From NCBI RefSeq assembly GCF_000236865.1, contig NZ_HE611014.1, positions 574,130 to 638,129 of the forward strand: a DNA stretch of 64,000 nt, in the 5' to 3' direction. Made by a program: the position numbers and the translations under genes. Positions 43,775 through 52,274 of this stretch are shown one piece after another (positions within the stretch are counted from its first letter, which is position 1; each line of letters opens with the position of its first letter). Origin of the DNA: Senegalimassilia anaerobia JC110. Lineage in GTDB: Bacteria > Actinomycetota > Coriobacteriia > Coriobacteriales > Eggerthellaceae. A model generated the notes under the pieces. It saw only the letters and a list, made by a program, of their open reading frames with translations. It was not told the origin of the DNA and did no database searches.

Positions 43775-43811
43775 CTTCAAAAAGATGCGCCAGGGTGCTA
43801 TTTTTTTGAAG
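43775..43811 (+). promoter_or_regulatory. Hairpin with T tract in the leader of the NCS2 permease
   Basis: CTTCAAAAA (43775-43783) can pair with TTTTTGAAG (43803-43811); a T7 run occupies 43801-43807, 28 bases before the start codon. It may act as an attenuator or an RNA leader. No known purine riboswitch core was recognised. The preceding 43597-43774 has no gene. Confidence 0.4.
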
Positions 43812-43838
43812 TTTCCGTCCTTTAGAAGGGGGATGTGC

Positions 43839-45326
43839 ATGGTAGATGAGAAGCCGGAGGCGGTAGAGCAGGTTCAGGAGAAGGATTGCTCGGCCGCTGG
43901 TTCGGAGGAAACCTCCGGTAACGCAAGGTCGCTCGGCGTTTTCTCGTTTGAGGGCGACATGTCGCTGGCGCAGGCCGTTCCGCTGGGTCTGCAGCATGTG
44001 CTGGCGATGTTCGTAGGCAATCTGACGCCGCTTTTGATCGTTACGGGCGCGTGCGGCCTGGCGGGCGCGGAGTTCGCGGACGTGCAGCTTTCGCTGCTGC
44101 AAAACGCCATGTGGATTGCGGGCGTGGTCACCTTGGTCCAGCTGTTCGGCATCGGCCCGGTCGGCGGCAGGGTGCCCATCATCATGGGCACGTCCTCGGG
44201 CTTCATCGGCGTGTTCAATTCCGTGGCGGCATCCATGGGCGGCGGCCTGTTGGCCTACGGCGCCATCATGGGCGCTTCCATCATCGGCGGCCTGTTCGAG
44301 GCTGTGCTGGGCTTTTTCCTCAAGCCGCTGCGCCGGTTCTTCCCGGCGGTGGTCACGGGCACGGTGGTGCTCTCCATCGGCTTGAGCCTGATCAGCGTCG
44401 GCGTGAACACCTTCGGCGGCGGCGCCAGCGCCAAGGACTTCGGCTCGTTTGAGAATCTGTGCTTGGCGCTTGTCGTGCTGGTGGTCATTTTGGCGGTTAA
44501 GCACGCGACCACCGGGTTTTTGAGCGCATCCTCCATTCTGGTCGGCATTATCGTCGGCTATATCGTTGCGGGTGTCATGGGCATGGTCCTGCCCACCACC
44601 GGTGTCGACGCGAACGGCGTCGAATACACGAAGGCGTGGGTTTTGAACTGGGATAAGGTTGCCGCGGCGGCATGGTTTGCCGTGCCCAACCCGCTGCCCG
44701 TGGCGCCCGTGTTCGATATGCGCGCCATCGCCCCCGTGCTCGTGATGTTCGTGGTCACCGCCGTCGAGACCGTCGGCGACATCTCCGGCGTCACGCAGGG
44801 CGGCATGAACCGCGAGGCTACCGACAAGGAGCTTTCCGGCGGTGTGGTCTGCGACGGCATGGGATCTACCGCGGCGGCCCTGTTCGGCGTGCTGCCGAAC
44901 ACCTCGTTCAGCCAGAACGTCGGCCTGGTCACCATGACGAAGATGGTCAACCGCAAGGCCCTGGCGTGCGGCGCGGTGTTTTTGATCTTGTGCGGTTTGT
45001 GCCCGAAGCTGGGCGCAGTGGTCTCCATCATGCCGCAGTCCGTTCTGGGCGGCGCGGCCGTCATGATGTTCGCCTCCATCGTGGTCAGCGGCATCCAGCT
45101 GATCACGCGCGAGCCTTTGACCCCGCGCAACCTGAGCATCGTGTCGGTGGCTTTGGGCCTGGGCTACGGCATCGGCGCCAACCCGGCCGTTCTGGCTGGC
45201 GCTCCTCAGATGGTCAGCCTGATCTTCGGCGGCTCCGGCATCGTTGCCGCGGCGGCCGTGGCCATTGTCTTGAATATCGTGCTTCCCAAGGATAAGGAAA
45301 TGCCCCAAAGCGACGCAGACGTATAG
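43839..45326 (+). CDS. NCS2-family xanthine/uracil permease
   Basis: 495 residues with about 14 membrane helices. Nucleobase:cation symporter of the xanthine/uric acid/uracil family. Signature sequences are PLGLQHVLAMFVGNLTPLLI (about 49-68), GTSSGFIGVFNS (about 118-129), the substrate-binding FVVTAVETVGDISG (about 302-315) and TSFSQNVGLVTMTKMVNRKA (about 357-376). Upstream in-frame starts (43743, 43833) are weaker; AAGGGGG is 6 bases before the ATG at 43839. The location beside xanthine dehydrogenase-like genes suggests a purine substrate. Confidence 0.92.
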   Translation: MVDEKPEAVEQVQEKDCSAAGSEETSGNARSLGVFSFEGDMSLAQAVPLGLQHVLAMFVGNLTPLLIVTGACGLAGAEFADVQLSLLQNAMWIAGVVTLVQLFGIGPVGGRVPIIMGTSSGFIGVFNSVAASMGGGLLAYGAIMGASIIGGLFEAVLGFFLKPLRRFFPAVVTGTVVLSIGLSLISVGVNTFGGGASAKDFGSFENLCLALVVLVVILAVKHATTGFLSASSILVGIIVGYIVAGVMGMVLPTTGVDANGVEYTKAWVLNWDKVAAAAWFAVPNPLPVAPVFDMRAIAPVLVMFVVTAVETVGDISGVTQGGMNREATDKELSGGVVCDGMGSTAAALFGVLPNTSFSQNVGLVTMTKMVNRKALACGAVFLILCGLCPKLGAVVSIMPQSVLGGAAVMMFASIVVSGIQLITREPLTPRNLSIVSVALGLGYGIGANPAVLAGAPQMVSLIFGGSGIVAAAAVAIVLNIVLPKDKEMPQSDADV

Positions 45327-45351
45327 CCTTTCGCGACGCATATATGATGAG

Positions 45352-45386
45352 AATGCCCGGTAGGTCTGTGCGACCTGCCGGGCATT
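45352..45386. terminator. Terminator between NCS2 permease and the mocA-like gene
   Basis: A 15-bp stem (45352-45366 with 45372-45386), one wobble pair, loop TGTGC; the T run is interrupted (TTTCGGGTTTT). Serves convergent genes. Confidence 0.75.
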
Positions 45387-45481
45387 TCGGGTTTTCAGGG
45401 GCTTTGCGGGCGGGTTAGCCCGCCTTGGGGTGATGTGCGGCTTTACGGTCGGCGTGCTGGCACGCCCGATGGCTCGTTTGG

Positions 45482-46123
45482 CTATCCGATGACGTCGTTG
45501 CCGCCTATGGAGGCAGCTCGGCATTGCTTCATATGCGCCTGCAGCACCTCCAGGTCCTGCACGGTGTCCACGTCGAACAGCTCCCATTCGCTGGCGGCTT
45601 CCATGCAGCGCACGCGCTGCGCATGGGCTTTGGCCACGAAGCCGCCTCCCTTGCCCGGCGGCAACGCGCGCAGCTCGTCGAATGCCCAAGCTGGGAACAG
45701 CACCGGTGCGCCTTGCGTGCCCTGGAAGCCGACGCGCCAGATGAACTCGGGGTGCGCCTCGGCGCCGCGAAGCAGGGCGGCAAGGGTGTTTGCGCTAATG
45801 AGCGGCTGGTCTGCCTGGATGAACGTGGCCGTATCGCACCCGTCCATGGCCTGCATCCCCAGGCGCACGGTGTCGCTTCTGAGCGGCTCGTCGTGCATGA
45901 TGGCTTCCACGCCCAGGGTGCGGCACAGCTTCGCCACGTCCTTGTGGCGCGTGACCGCCACGCGTTTCGCGAACAACCCGTCGCAGGCGCTGATCGCGTG
46001 GGCGATGAGCGGCGCGCCGTCAAGGTTCGCCATGAGCTTGTTCGACCCGAAGCGCGTGCCCAGACCCGATGCCATGATGATGCAGCCATGTACGGCGTTC
46101 GGGGTTTCAACGGGGCTGGTCAT
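45482..46123 (-). CDS. mocA: Molybdenum cofactor cytidylyltransferase-like NTP transferase (MocA family)
   Basis: 213 residues of the MobA-like GT-A fold. Transfers CMP or GMP to molybdopterin; MocA-type proteins make the cytidine dinucleotide used by xanthine dehydrogenase-family enzymes. The nucleotide-binding loop ASGLGTRFGSNKLMANLDG (about 17-35), TFIQADQPLIS (about 99-109, metal-binding DQP) and GAPVLFPAWAFDEL (about 138-151) are present. The loop has SGLGTRFG instead of the common AAGXSXRMG. ATG at 46123 has AAAGG 6 bases before; 46201 is an upstream open start. It is divergent from the xanthine dehydrogenase operon. Confidence 0.88.
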   Translation of the reverse strand: MTSPVETPNAVHGCIIMASGLGTRFGSNKLMANLDGAPLIAHAISACDGLFAKRVAVTRHKDVAKLCRTLGVEAIMHDEPLRSDTVRLGMQAMDGCDTATFIQADQPLISANTLAALLRGAEAHPEFIWRVGFQGTQGAPVLFPAWAFDELRALPPGKGGGFVAKAHAQRVRCMEAASEWELFDVDTVQDLEVLQAHMKQCRAASIGGNDVIG

Positions 46124-46180
46124 GGTCGGTTCGCCTTTGCAGATTCGATGGTCGGTCGGTTGGGTTCGGTGTGCGGGGCT

Positions 46181-46209
46181 TTCGAAGGATTCCCCGGCCA
46201 CAGTATAAT
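46181..46209 (+). promoter_or_regulatory. Candidate promoter of the xanthine hydroxylase operon
   Basis: A perfect TATAAT lies at 46204-46209, with TTCGAA at 46181-46186 after a 17-bp spacer. The transcript would start about 30 bases before the first coding region (46248). Confidence 0.5.
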
Positions 46210-46247
46210 ATGTACGTTTCTATAAACCTCAAGCAACGGGGTGCACC

Positions 46248-47039
46248 ATTATTACCTTTCAGAAATACGTTCGCCCGCAAAGCCTGCAAGAGGCTTGGGA
46301 GCTGAACCAGAAGAAGCGCAATCGCGTGGTGGCCGGCATGATGTGGCTGAAGATGGGCAACCATTCCCTTGGCACCGCTATCGACCTGTGCGGTCTGGGC
46401 TTGGATGCCATCGAGGAGACCGACGAGGAGTTCCGCATCGGCGCCATGGTCACCCTGCGCCAGATGGAAACCCACGCCGGCCTTGACGCCTATTCCCGCG
46501 GCGCCATCAAGGCGGCGTTCCAAGATATCGTGGGCGTGCAGTTCCGCAACGGCGCCACGGTCGGCGGTAGCCTGTGGCGTCGCATGGGCTTCTCCGACAT
46601 CGTCACGGCGTTTCTTGCCATGGACAGCTACGTCGAGCTGCATGAAGGCGGCATCGTGCCCCTGGAGCGTTTCGTGAACATGCCTTACGACAAGGACATC
46701 CTGGTGCGCCTTATCGTCAAGAAGCGTCCCGGCGCGTTCGCGTACCAGGCCGTGCGCAAGCAGCGCACCGACCTTCCCACGCTCAACTGCATGGCGGCGA
46801 AGCTAGGCGGCGAATACCGCGTGACGGTGGGCGCTCGCCCGGGTCGTGCCGTGCTTCTGCGCGATGACCAGGGCATCCTTGCCGACGGTATCACCGAGGA
46901 GAGCGTCGCGGCGTTTGCCGAGCATGCCGCGGGAAGCATCCGCGTTTCCGGGAACATGTGGGGCAGCGCCGAGTATCGCCGCGCGCTCGCGCCCGTGCTC
47001 GTGCGCCGCGCCCTGCTTGCGTTAGGGGAGGTGCGCTAG
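46248..47039 (+). CDS. xdhB: FAD-binding subunit of xanthine dehydrogenase-family enzyme, probable ATT start
   Basis: 263 residues. Carries electrons between the 2Fe-2S subunit and NAD or other acceptors. The N-terminus TFQKYVRPQSLQEAWELNQK is a standard family beginning and the FAD-binding VQFRNGATVGGSLW (about 97-110) is present; the C-terminal CO-dehydrogenase flavoprotein domain follows. No ATG, GTG or TTG lies in frame between the upstream stop (46206) and residue 26; the first candidate that keeps the conserved N-terminus is ATT (46248, or 46251). GGGGTG lies 4 bases before it. The next standard start, GTG at 46326, would drop the conserved N-terminal strand. The stop touches the next ATG. 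Confidence 0.85.
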   Translation: MITFQKYVRPQSLQEAWELNQKKRNRVVAGMMWLKMGNHSLGTAIDLCGLGLDAIEETDEEFRIGAMVTLRQMETHAGLDAYSRGAIKAAFQDIVGVQFRNGATVGGSLWRRMGFSDIVTAFLAMDSYVELHEGGIVPLERFVNMPYDKDILVRLIVKKRPGAFAYQAVRKQRTDLPTLNCMAAKLGGEYRVTVGARPGRAVLLRDDQGILADGITEESVAAFAEHAAGSIRVSGNMWGSAEYRRALAPVLVRRALLALGEVR

Positions 47040-47513
47040 ATGGAAGTCAAGATCAAGCTGAACGGCAAAACGGTGGTCGACGACATCCCTGCCGACATGC
47101 TGCTCATCGATTTCGTGCGCGCCCACGGGTGCAAAAGCGTCAAACGCGGCTGCGAGACGTCTGCGTGCGGCCTGTGCACGGTGATGCTCGACGACGTGCC
47201 CGTGCTGTCCTGCTCCACGTTGGTCGCCCGCGCCGATGGTCGCAGCGTCTGCACGTTGGAGGGCTTGCAGGCCGAGGCGTCGGAGTTCGTGGGCTTCATC
47301 GCCGACCAGGGCGCCGAGCAGTGCGGTTTCTGCAACCCCGGCTTCGTGATGAACACCATCGCGCTGCTGCGCGAGAACCCCGACCCCACCGACGACGAGA
47401 TTCTGGCGTACCTGAGCGGCAACCTGTGCCGTTGCTCGGGCTACGTGGGCCAGCTGCGCGGCATCCGCGCCTTCCTGGACGAAAAGCACGGCAAGGAGGT
47501 CGAGCGTGGATAA
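47040..47513 (+). CDS. xdhC: 2Fe-2S subunit of xanthine dehydrogenase-family enzyme
   Basis: 157 residues. Holds two 2Fe-2S clusters that relay electrons from the molybdenum site. Plant-ferredoxin-type cysteines in GCETSACGLCTVML (about 38-51), with the fourth in LSCSTLV, and the helical cluster motifs CGFCNPGFV (about 98-106) and CRCSGYVG (about 130-137). The ATG is immediately after the FAD-subunit stop and the end overlaps the molybdenum subunit by eight bases, so the three are coupled. Confidence 0.96.
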   Translation: MEVKIKLNGKTVVDDIPADMLLIDFVRAHGCKSVKRGCETSACGLCTVMLDDVPVLSCSTLVARADGRSVCTLEGLQAEASEFVGFIADQGAEQCGFCNPGFVMNTIALLRENPDPTDDEILAYLSGNLCRCSGYVGQLRGIRAFLDEKHGKEVERG

Positions 47514-49797
47514 GCCCGAATACCGCTCCGTAGGCAAGTCGGTCCGCAAGAAGGACTCGCTGCAGCTTCTGCTGGGAAAGCCCGTCTACACCGAGGACAT
47601 CGCGCCCGATGCGCTGGTGGTCAAGCTCTTGCGAAGCCCCCACGCCAACGCCATGGTGAAGACCATCGACACGTCCAAGGCAAAGAAGGTGCCTGGCGTG
47701 GTCGACGTGTACACCTGGGAGGACGTGCCCAACCAGCGCTTCTCCAACGCGGGTCAGACCTATCCTGAAACCAGCCCGTACGACCGCCTGATCATCGACC
47801 GGCACGTGCGCTTCGTGGGCGACGTGGTGGCCATCGTGGCAGCCGAGAACGAGAAGGCGGCGCAAACCGCCCTTTCGCGCATCAAGGTGGAGTACGACGT
47901 GCTGGAGCCCGTCCTGGATTTCCGCACCGCAAAGGACAACCCCGTGCTGGTGCACCCCGAGGACAACTGGCATATGCTGTGCGACCTGGGCGGCGACAAC
48001 ACACGCAACCTGGTGGGCACCACCTCCGACGCCGGCGGCGACATCGAGGCCGTGCTGGCCGATTGCGATGTGGTGCTGGAGCGCACCTACCACACGAAGG
48101 CCTACAACCAGGCCATGATGGAGACGTTCCGCACGTTCACCCAGCTGGACCGCTATGGCAGGCTGCACGTGATCTCGTCCACGCAGATCGTGTACCACGT
48201 CCGCCGTATCCTGTCGCACGCGCTCGGCATCCCGAAAAGCCGCATCCGCGTGGAGAAGCCGCGCATTGGCGGCGGTTTCGGCGCAAAGCAGACCGCGGTG
48301 TGCGAGGTGTACCCCGCGTTTGTCACCATGAAGACGGGGCGCCCGGCCCTGTGCGTGTTCTCGCGCAAGGAATCGCAAACCTGCGGGTCGCCGCGCCATG
48401 AGATGGAGGTCAAGGTCCGCCTGGGCGCGAACAACGACGGCCGCATCCGCGCGCTTGGGGTGACCACGCTGTCGAACTCGGGCGCCTACGGCGAGCACGG
48501 CTGGGCCACGGTCGGCCTGACCGGCCACAAGTCCATCCCGCTCTACACCGGCTCGCTCGAGGCGTTCAAATTCGACGCGAACGTGGTGTACACGAACATG
48601 CAGCCATCGGGCGCGTACCGAGGCTTCGGCGCCACGCAGGGCCAGTTCGCCGTGGAGAGCGCCGTCAACGAGCTGGCGGCGAAGCTGGGTCGCGACCCGG
48701 TGGAGCTGCGCGAGCAGAACATGGTGCGCGAGGGCATGGCCATGCCCGCCTACTTCGGCGAGATGGCAAACGCCTGCGCCCTGGACCGCTGCATGCAGCA
48801 CTGCAGCGATATGTTCGGCTGGAAGGACAAGTTCCCCGTGCGCGACATGGGCAACGGCAAGGTGCGCGCCGCCGGCGTTGCCATGTCCATGCAGGGTTCG
48901 GGCATCTCCGGCATCGACGTGGGCTCGGTCACCGTCAAGCTCAACGACGACGGGGGATACATGCTGCTTATCGCCGCGGCCGACATGGGCACGGGTTGCG
49001 ACACCATCCTGGCCCAGATGGTCGCCGAGCATATGGAATGCCCCGTGGATGCCGTGAGCGTGTTCGGCGCCGACACCGACGCGTCCCCCTATGACTCGGG
49101 TTCGTACGCATCCTCCACCACCTACGTCACCGGCATGGCAGTGGAGAAGGCGTGCACGCAGCTCAAGGAGCGCCTGTGCGCCATCGCCGCCGAGGAGCTC
49201 GGCTGCGATGCGGCAGAGCTGCGCTTCGAGGGCGGATGCGTTCGCCACGAGGCCACGGGGCGCACGGTCTCGCTGTCCGAGATCGCCGCGAAAAGCCAGT
49301 GCAACTGCCGCCTTGCCCCGGAGGCCACCGCCCAGCATTCCTCGCCGGTGTCCCCGCCGCCGTACATGGTGGGCATGGTCGAGATCGAGCTCGACCGCGA
49401 GACCGGCGTGGTAGAGGTGCTCGACTACGCCGCCGTGGTCGATTGCGGCATCCCCATCAACCCGGCACTCGCGCGCATCCAGGTGGAAGGCGGCATCGTG
49501 CAGGGCATCGGGCATACGCTCATGGAGGACGTCACGCGTACGCCCAAGGGAGCCATCCGCGAATCGAGCCTGTTCACGTACCGGTTGCCCACCCGTCTGG
49601 ACACGGGCCGCATCAATGTGGAGTTCGAGCATTCCTACGAGCCCACGGGCCCGTTCGGCGCGAAGTCCATCGGCGAGATCGTCATCAACACGCCGGGTCC
49701 TGCGCTGGCGCAGGCCATCTACCGGGCAACGGGCGTGTGGCATCGCGAACTGCCCATCCTTCCCGAGCACATTCTTTTGGCGAAACCGAAGGAGTAG
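47506..49797 (+). CDS. xdhA: Molybdopterin-binding catalytic subunit of xanthine dehydrogenase-family enzyme
   Basis: 763 residues. Hydroxylates a purine or related heterocycle at the Mo-pterin site. Family features: KPVYTEDIAPDALVVKLLRS, GGGFGAKQ (about 259-266), GAYRGFGATQ (about 369-378, near the substrate Arg), GSGSYASS-like DSGSYASSTTYVTG (about 531-544) and the catalytic Glu in GPFGAKSIGE (about 716-725). No internal TGA occurs, consistent with selenium being a labile ligand rather than selenocysteine, as proposed for this group. The yqeB/yqeC neighbours mark the selenium-dependent molybdenum hydroxylase type. Substrate is probably a purine, judging from the permease, but other heterocycles are possible. 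Confidence 0.94.
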   Translation: MDKPEYRSVGKSVRKKDSLQLLLGKPVYTEDIAPDALVVKLLRSPHANAMVKTIDTSKAKKVPGVVDVYTWEDVPNQRFSNAGQTYPETSPYDRLIIDRHVRFVGDVVAIVAAENEKAAQTALSRIKVEYDVLEPVLDFRTAKDNPVLVHPEDNWHMLCDLGGDNTRNLVGTTSDAGGDIEAVLADCDVVLERTYHTKAYNQAMMETFRTFTQLDRYGRLHVISSTQIVYHVRRILSHALGIPKSRIRVEKPRIGGGFGAKQTAVCEVYPAFVTMKTGRPALCVFSRKESQTCGSPRHEMEVKVRLGANNDGRIRALGVTTLSNSGAYGEHGWATVGLTGHKSIPLYTGSLEAFKFDANVVYTNMQPSGAYRGFGATQGQFAVESAVNELAAKLGRDPVELREQNMVREGMAMPAYFGEMANACALDRCMQHCSDMFGWKDKFPVRDMGNGKVRAAGVAMSMQGSGISGIDVGSVTVKLNDDGGYMLLIAAADMGTGCDTILAQMVAEHMECPVDAVSVFGADTDASPYDSGSYASSTTYVTGMAVEKACTQLKERLCAIAAEELGCDAAELRFEGGCVRHEATGRTVSLSEIAAKSQCNCRLAPEATAQHSSPVSPPPYMVGMVEIELDRETGVVEVLDYAAVVDCGIPINPALARIQVEGGIVQGIGHTLMEDVTRTPKGAIRESSLFTYRLPTRLDTGRINVEFEHSYEPTGPFGAKSIGEIVINTPGPALAQAIYRATGVWHRELPILPEHILLAKPKE

Positions 49798-49799
49798 GC

Positions 49800-50471
49800 A
49801 TTCTAGGCAGCTTGCTACATATCCAGCGTGGGCTTACAGCCATCATCGGCGGTGGCGGCAAGTCCACGCTTTTGCGTGCCTTGGCAGAGGAGCTGTCGCA
49901 CGATGCGCGCGTGGTCGTGGCCACCAGCACGAAGATGTACGTGCCCGATTGGTGCCCTGTGGTGCTTGGCGCGTCGCCCGATGATGTGCAGGCGGCGCTT
50001 TCTGAGGCCCCCATCGTATGCGCGGGCTCCATCCATCCGCCTACGGGGAAGTTGACTGAGCCGCGGGCGGCGTTTTCCGACCTGGTGTGTTTGGCGGACT
50101 ACGTGCTGGTGGAGGCGGACGGGGCGAAGAAGCTCCCGCTGAAGGCGCATGCCGAGCACGAGCCGGTCATCCCCGCGTGCGCGGGGCGGACGGTGTGCGT
50201 GGTCGGGGTCGACGGCCTAGGCGCTCCCGTTTCGCAGACGTGCCACCGGCCGCAAATCTTCGCGCAGCTGGCCGGCGTTTCCGCCGACGATGCGGTCACG
50301 CCCGAGGCGGTGGCGGCGGTGCTGTGTGCCGAGGCGCTTCATGACGTGGTTTTGATCAACAAGGTGGAGACTGCCGCCGACTGGCAGGCGGCGCGGCGCA
50401 TCGCGGCGCTGTGCGATACGCCGGTGGTGGCGGGAAGCCTTTGGAGGGACGATCTTCGATGCTTGCGGTGA
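49800..50471 (+). CDS. yqeC: Selenium cofactor biosynthesis protein YqeC, probable ATT start
   Basis: 223 residues. YqeC-type proteins are genomic markers of the selenium-dependent molybdenum hydroxylase pathway; the reaction is not established. The Walker-A-like IIGGGGKSTLLRAL (about 14-27), VVVATSTKMYVP (about 38-49), VLVEADGAKKLPLKAHAEHEPV (split; about 102-123) and LGAPVSQTCHRPQ are typical. GGAG lies 5 bases before ATT at 49800, giving a normal family N-terminus (LGSLLHIQRGLTA); TTG at 49812 is the only standard alternative and lacks a well-spaced ribosome site. The end overlaps yqeB. Confidence 0.88.
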   Translation: MLGSLLHIQRGLTAIIGGGGKSTLLRALAEELSHDARVVVATSTKMYVPDWCPVVLGASPDDVQAALSEAPIVCAGSIHPPTGKLTEPRAAFSDLVCLADYVLVEADGAKKLPLKAHAEHEPVIPACAGRTVCVVGVDGLGAPVSQTCHRPQIFAQLAGVSADDAVTPEAVAAVLCAEALHDVVLINKVETAADWQAARRIAALCDTPVVAGSLWRDDLRCLR

Positions 50472-51259
50472 TCCGTGGCGCCGGCGATATCGCCAGCGCC
50501 ATCGCGCTGCGCCTTGTGCGATGCGGCGCTTCCGTGCTTATGACCGAGATAGGGCAGCCTTTGACGGTCCGTCGCACCGTTGCCTTCAGCGAAGCCGTTC
50601 GCATGGGAAAAGCCCAGGTGGAAGGCGTGACGGCCGTGCGTGCCCGTGATGCGTCCCATGCCTTGGATCTGCTTTCCGGCGAAGGCGTCATCCCTGTTTT
50701 GGTGGACCCCGCGTGCGCATGCGTCAAGGACGTGGCGCCCGACGCGGTGGTCGATGCCGTGCTGGCCAAGCGCAACCTGGGCACTACCATGGATATGGCG
50801 CCCATCGTCGTCGGGGTCGGCCCGGGATTCACCGCAGGCGTGGATTGCCATGCCGTGGTGGAGACCATGCGCGGGCATACCCTGGGCCGAGCGTATTACG
50901 AGGGGTCGGCGTTGCCGAACACCGCGGTGCCTGGTTTGGTGGGCGGCTTCGCCGGCGAGCGCGTGCTGCGCGCCCCGTGCGATGGCGAATTCCGCGGCGT
51001 TGCGACCATAGGCGACCATGTTGAGGAAGGTCAGGTTGTGGCGTATGCGGGGGATGTCCCCGTGGTTGCCACGCTCACGGGCGTTTTGCGCGGCCTGATA
51101 GCCGATGGGGTGCAGGTTCGCCAGGGCTTGAAGTGCGGTGATGTGGACCCACGCGACCAGAGCGGCTATTGCGGGCTGGTCTCGGACAAAGGCCTGGCGG
51201 TTGCGGGCGGCGTGCTTGAGGCTATCCTTCATGTAGGTGGAACGTTTTCGGCCCGATAG
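50459..51259 (+). CDS. yqeB: Selenium-dependent molybdenum hydroxylase accessory protein YqeB (EF2563 family)
   Basis: 266 residues, conserved partner of yqeC and of selenium-dependent molybdenum hydroxylases. Features: VIRGAGDIASAIALRLVR (about 4-21, a Rossmann-like loop), VLVDPACACVKDVAPDAVVDAVLAKRN (about 79-105), GVGPGFTAGVDCHAVVET (about 117-134) and a lipoyl-like C-terminal barrel with APCDGEFRG...IGDHVEEGQ. GGAGGGA lies before the ATG, which overlaps the yqeC stop. Proposed to help insert selenium into the molybdenum cofactor; not experimentally settled to my knowledge. Confidence 0.9.
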   Translation: MLAVIRGAGDIASAIALRLVRCGASVLMTEIGQPLTVRRTVAFSEAVRMGKAQVEGVTAVRARDASHALDLLSGEGVIPVLVDPACACVKDVAPDAVVDAVLAKRNLGTTMDMAPIVVGVGPGFTAGVDCHAVVETMRGHTLGRAYYEGSALPNTAVPGLVGGFAGERVLRAPCDGEFRGVATIGDHVEEGQVVAYAGDVPVVATLTGVLRGLIADGVQVRQGLKCGDVDPRDQSGYCGLVSDKGLAVAGGVLEAILHVGGTFSAR

Positions 51260-51275
51260 GGCGTGAGGTGGGAAG

Positions 51276-52274
51276 ATGCGCAAGATCGCAGAGCATATCG
51301 CAGGTGCTTGCCGTGCGGGCGAGCCGTTGGTGCTGGTCGCGGTGGCGGAAAGCAAGGACTCCACGCCGCGCAAAGCGGGAACGCTCATGTTGGTGTCCGC
51401 CGACGGGCTGGTGTGCGGCACCATCGGCGGCGGCGCCCTTGAGGCGCATGGCATAGCCTGCGCGCGCCGTTTGCTGGGAGGCAAGGCGCACCGTTTCGAG
51501 AACATGGGCCTTGAGGAGCGCCTGGGTATGGTCTGCGGCGGAAGCGCAAGCTTGCTGTATGTTCCGATATGCGGCGGCAGCGCAGCATGGGCCAAGGTTG
51601 CCAGCGAGCTGTTGCGCTGTTTCGAGCAACGTACGCCGGCGTATCTGGCGTTAAGCTGCTGCGATGAGCTGCCGCAATCCGGCGAAGGCGTCGCGTTGCT
51701 CGACGCCGATGGGGCCTTGCTCGCAGGCGACGGCTCCGCGCCGGGCGATCGGGTTCGCGGCCAGAAGGGGCGCTGCATCGCGGACGGTTGGCTTATGCTG
51801 CCCGTTCCCTTGCCGGTTCGCGCCGTGGTGTTCGGCGGCGGGCATGTGGGCAGCGCCACCGTTTCGGCCCTGTCGCGCGTGGGGTTTTCCTGCACGCTGT
51901 TCGACTGCCGTCCCGAGTTCGCAAACGCCGGCAAATCCCACGGCGCGCAGCAGGTGGTCGTGGGGGACTACAGCGATATCGCCGCCTCCCTGACCCTTGA
52001 TGAGCGCGATTACGTCCTCATCATGACGCATAGCCATCGGCACGATTTCGCCGTGCTGGAGCAGGTGCTCCGCCAGCCGTTGGCATATGTGGGGTTCATG
52101 GGCTCGCGGCGCAAGATCGCCACGGCGCGCGAGCGCATGCTGGAAGCGGGGATCCCCGAATCGGCGCTTGACGACGTGCACATGCCCATAGGGTTGGATA
52201 TCAAAGCCGAAACGCCCGAGGAAATAGCCGTCAGCATAGTGGCCGAGTGCATCCTGCACCGAGCGACGCGCTAA
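51276..52274 (+). CDS. XdhC/CoxI-family molybdenum enzyme maturation protein
   Basis: 332 residues. XdhC-like chaperones bind sulfurated molybdenum cofactor and load it into the hydroxylase. N-terminal XdhC/CoxI domain with VAESKDSTPRKAGTLMLV (about 24-41) and GTIGGGALEA (about 49-58), then a C-terminal Rossmann domain with VVFGGGHVGSATVSALS (about 187-203), MTHSHRHDFAVLEQVL and GFMGSRRKIATARERML. The final gene of the operon. GGTGGGAAG precedes the ATG. Confidence 0.93.
   Translation: MRKIAEHIAGACRAGEPLVLVAVAESKDSTPRKAGTLMLVSADGLVCGTIGGGALEAHGIACARRLLGGKAHRFENMGLEERLGMVCGGSASLLYVPICGGSAAWAKVASELLRCFEQRTPAYLALSCCDELPQSGEGVALLDADGALLAGDGSAPGDRVRGQKGRCIADGWLMLPVPLPVRAVVFGGGHVGSATVSALSRVGFSCTLFDCRPEFANAGKSHGAQQVVVGDYSDIAASLTLDERDYVLIMTHSHRHDFAVLEQVLRQPLAYVGFMGSRRKIATARERMLEAGIPESALDDVHMPIGLDIKAETPEEIAVSIVAECILHRATR

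Noticed and set aside
43761-45689. A long antisense frame over the NCS2 permease
   Set aside because: His/Asp/Gly-rich sequence without domains, opposite a membrane transporter whose helices explain the base pattern.
47296-49770. An 824-residue antisense frame over xdhA
   Set aside because: Shadow of a gene with multiple conserved motifs.
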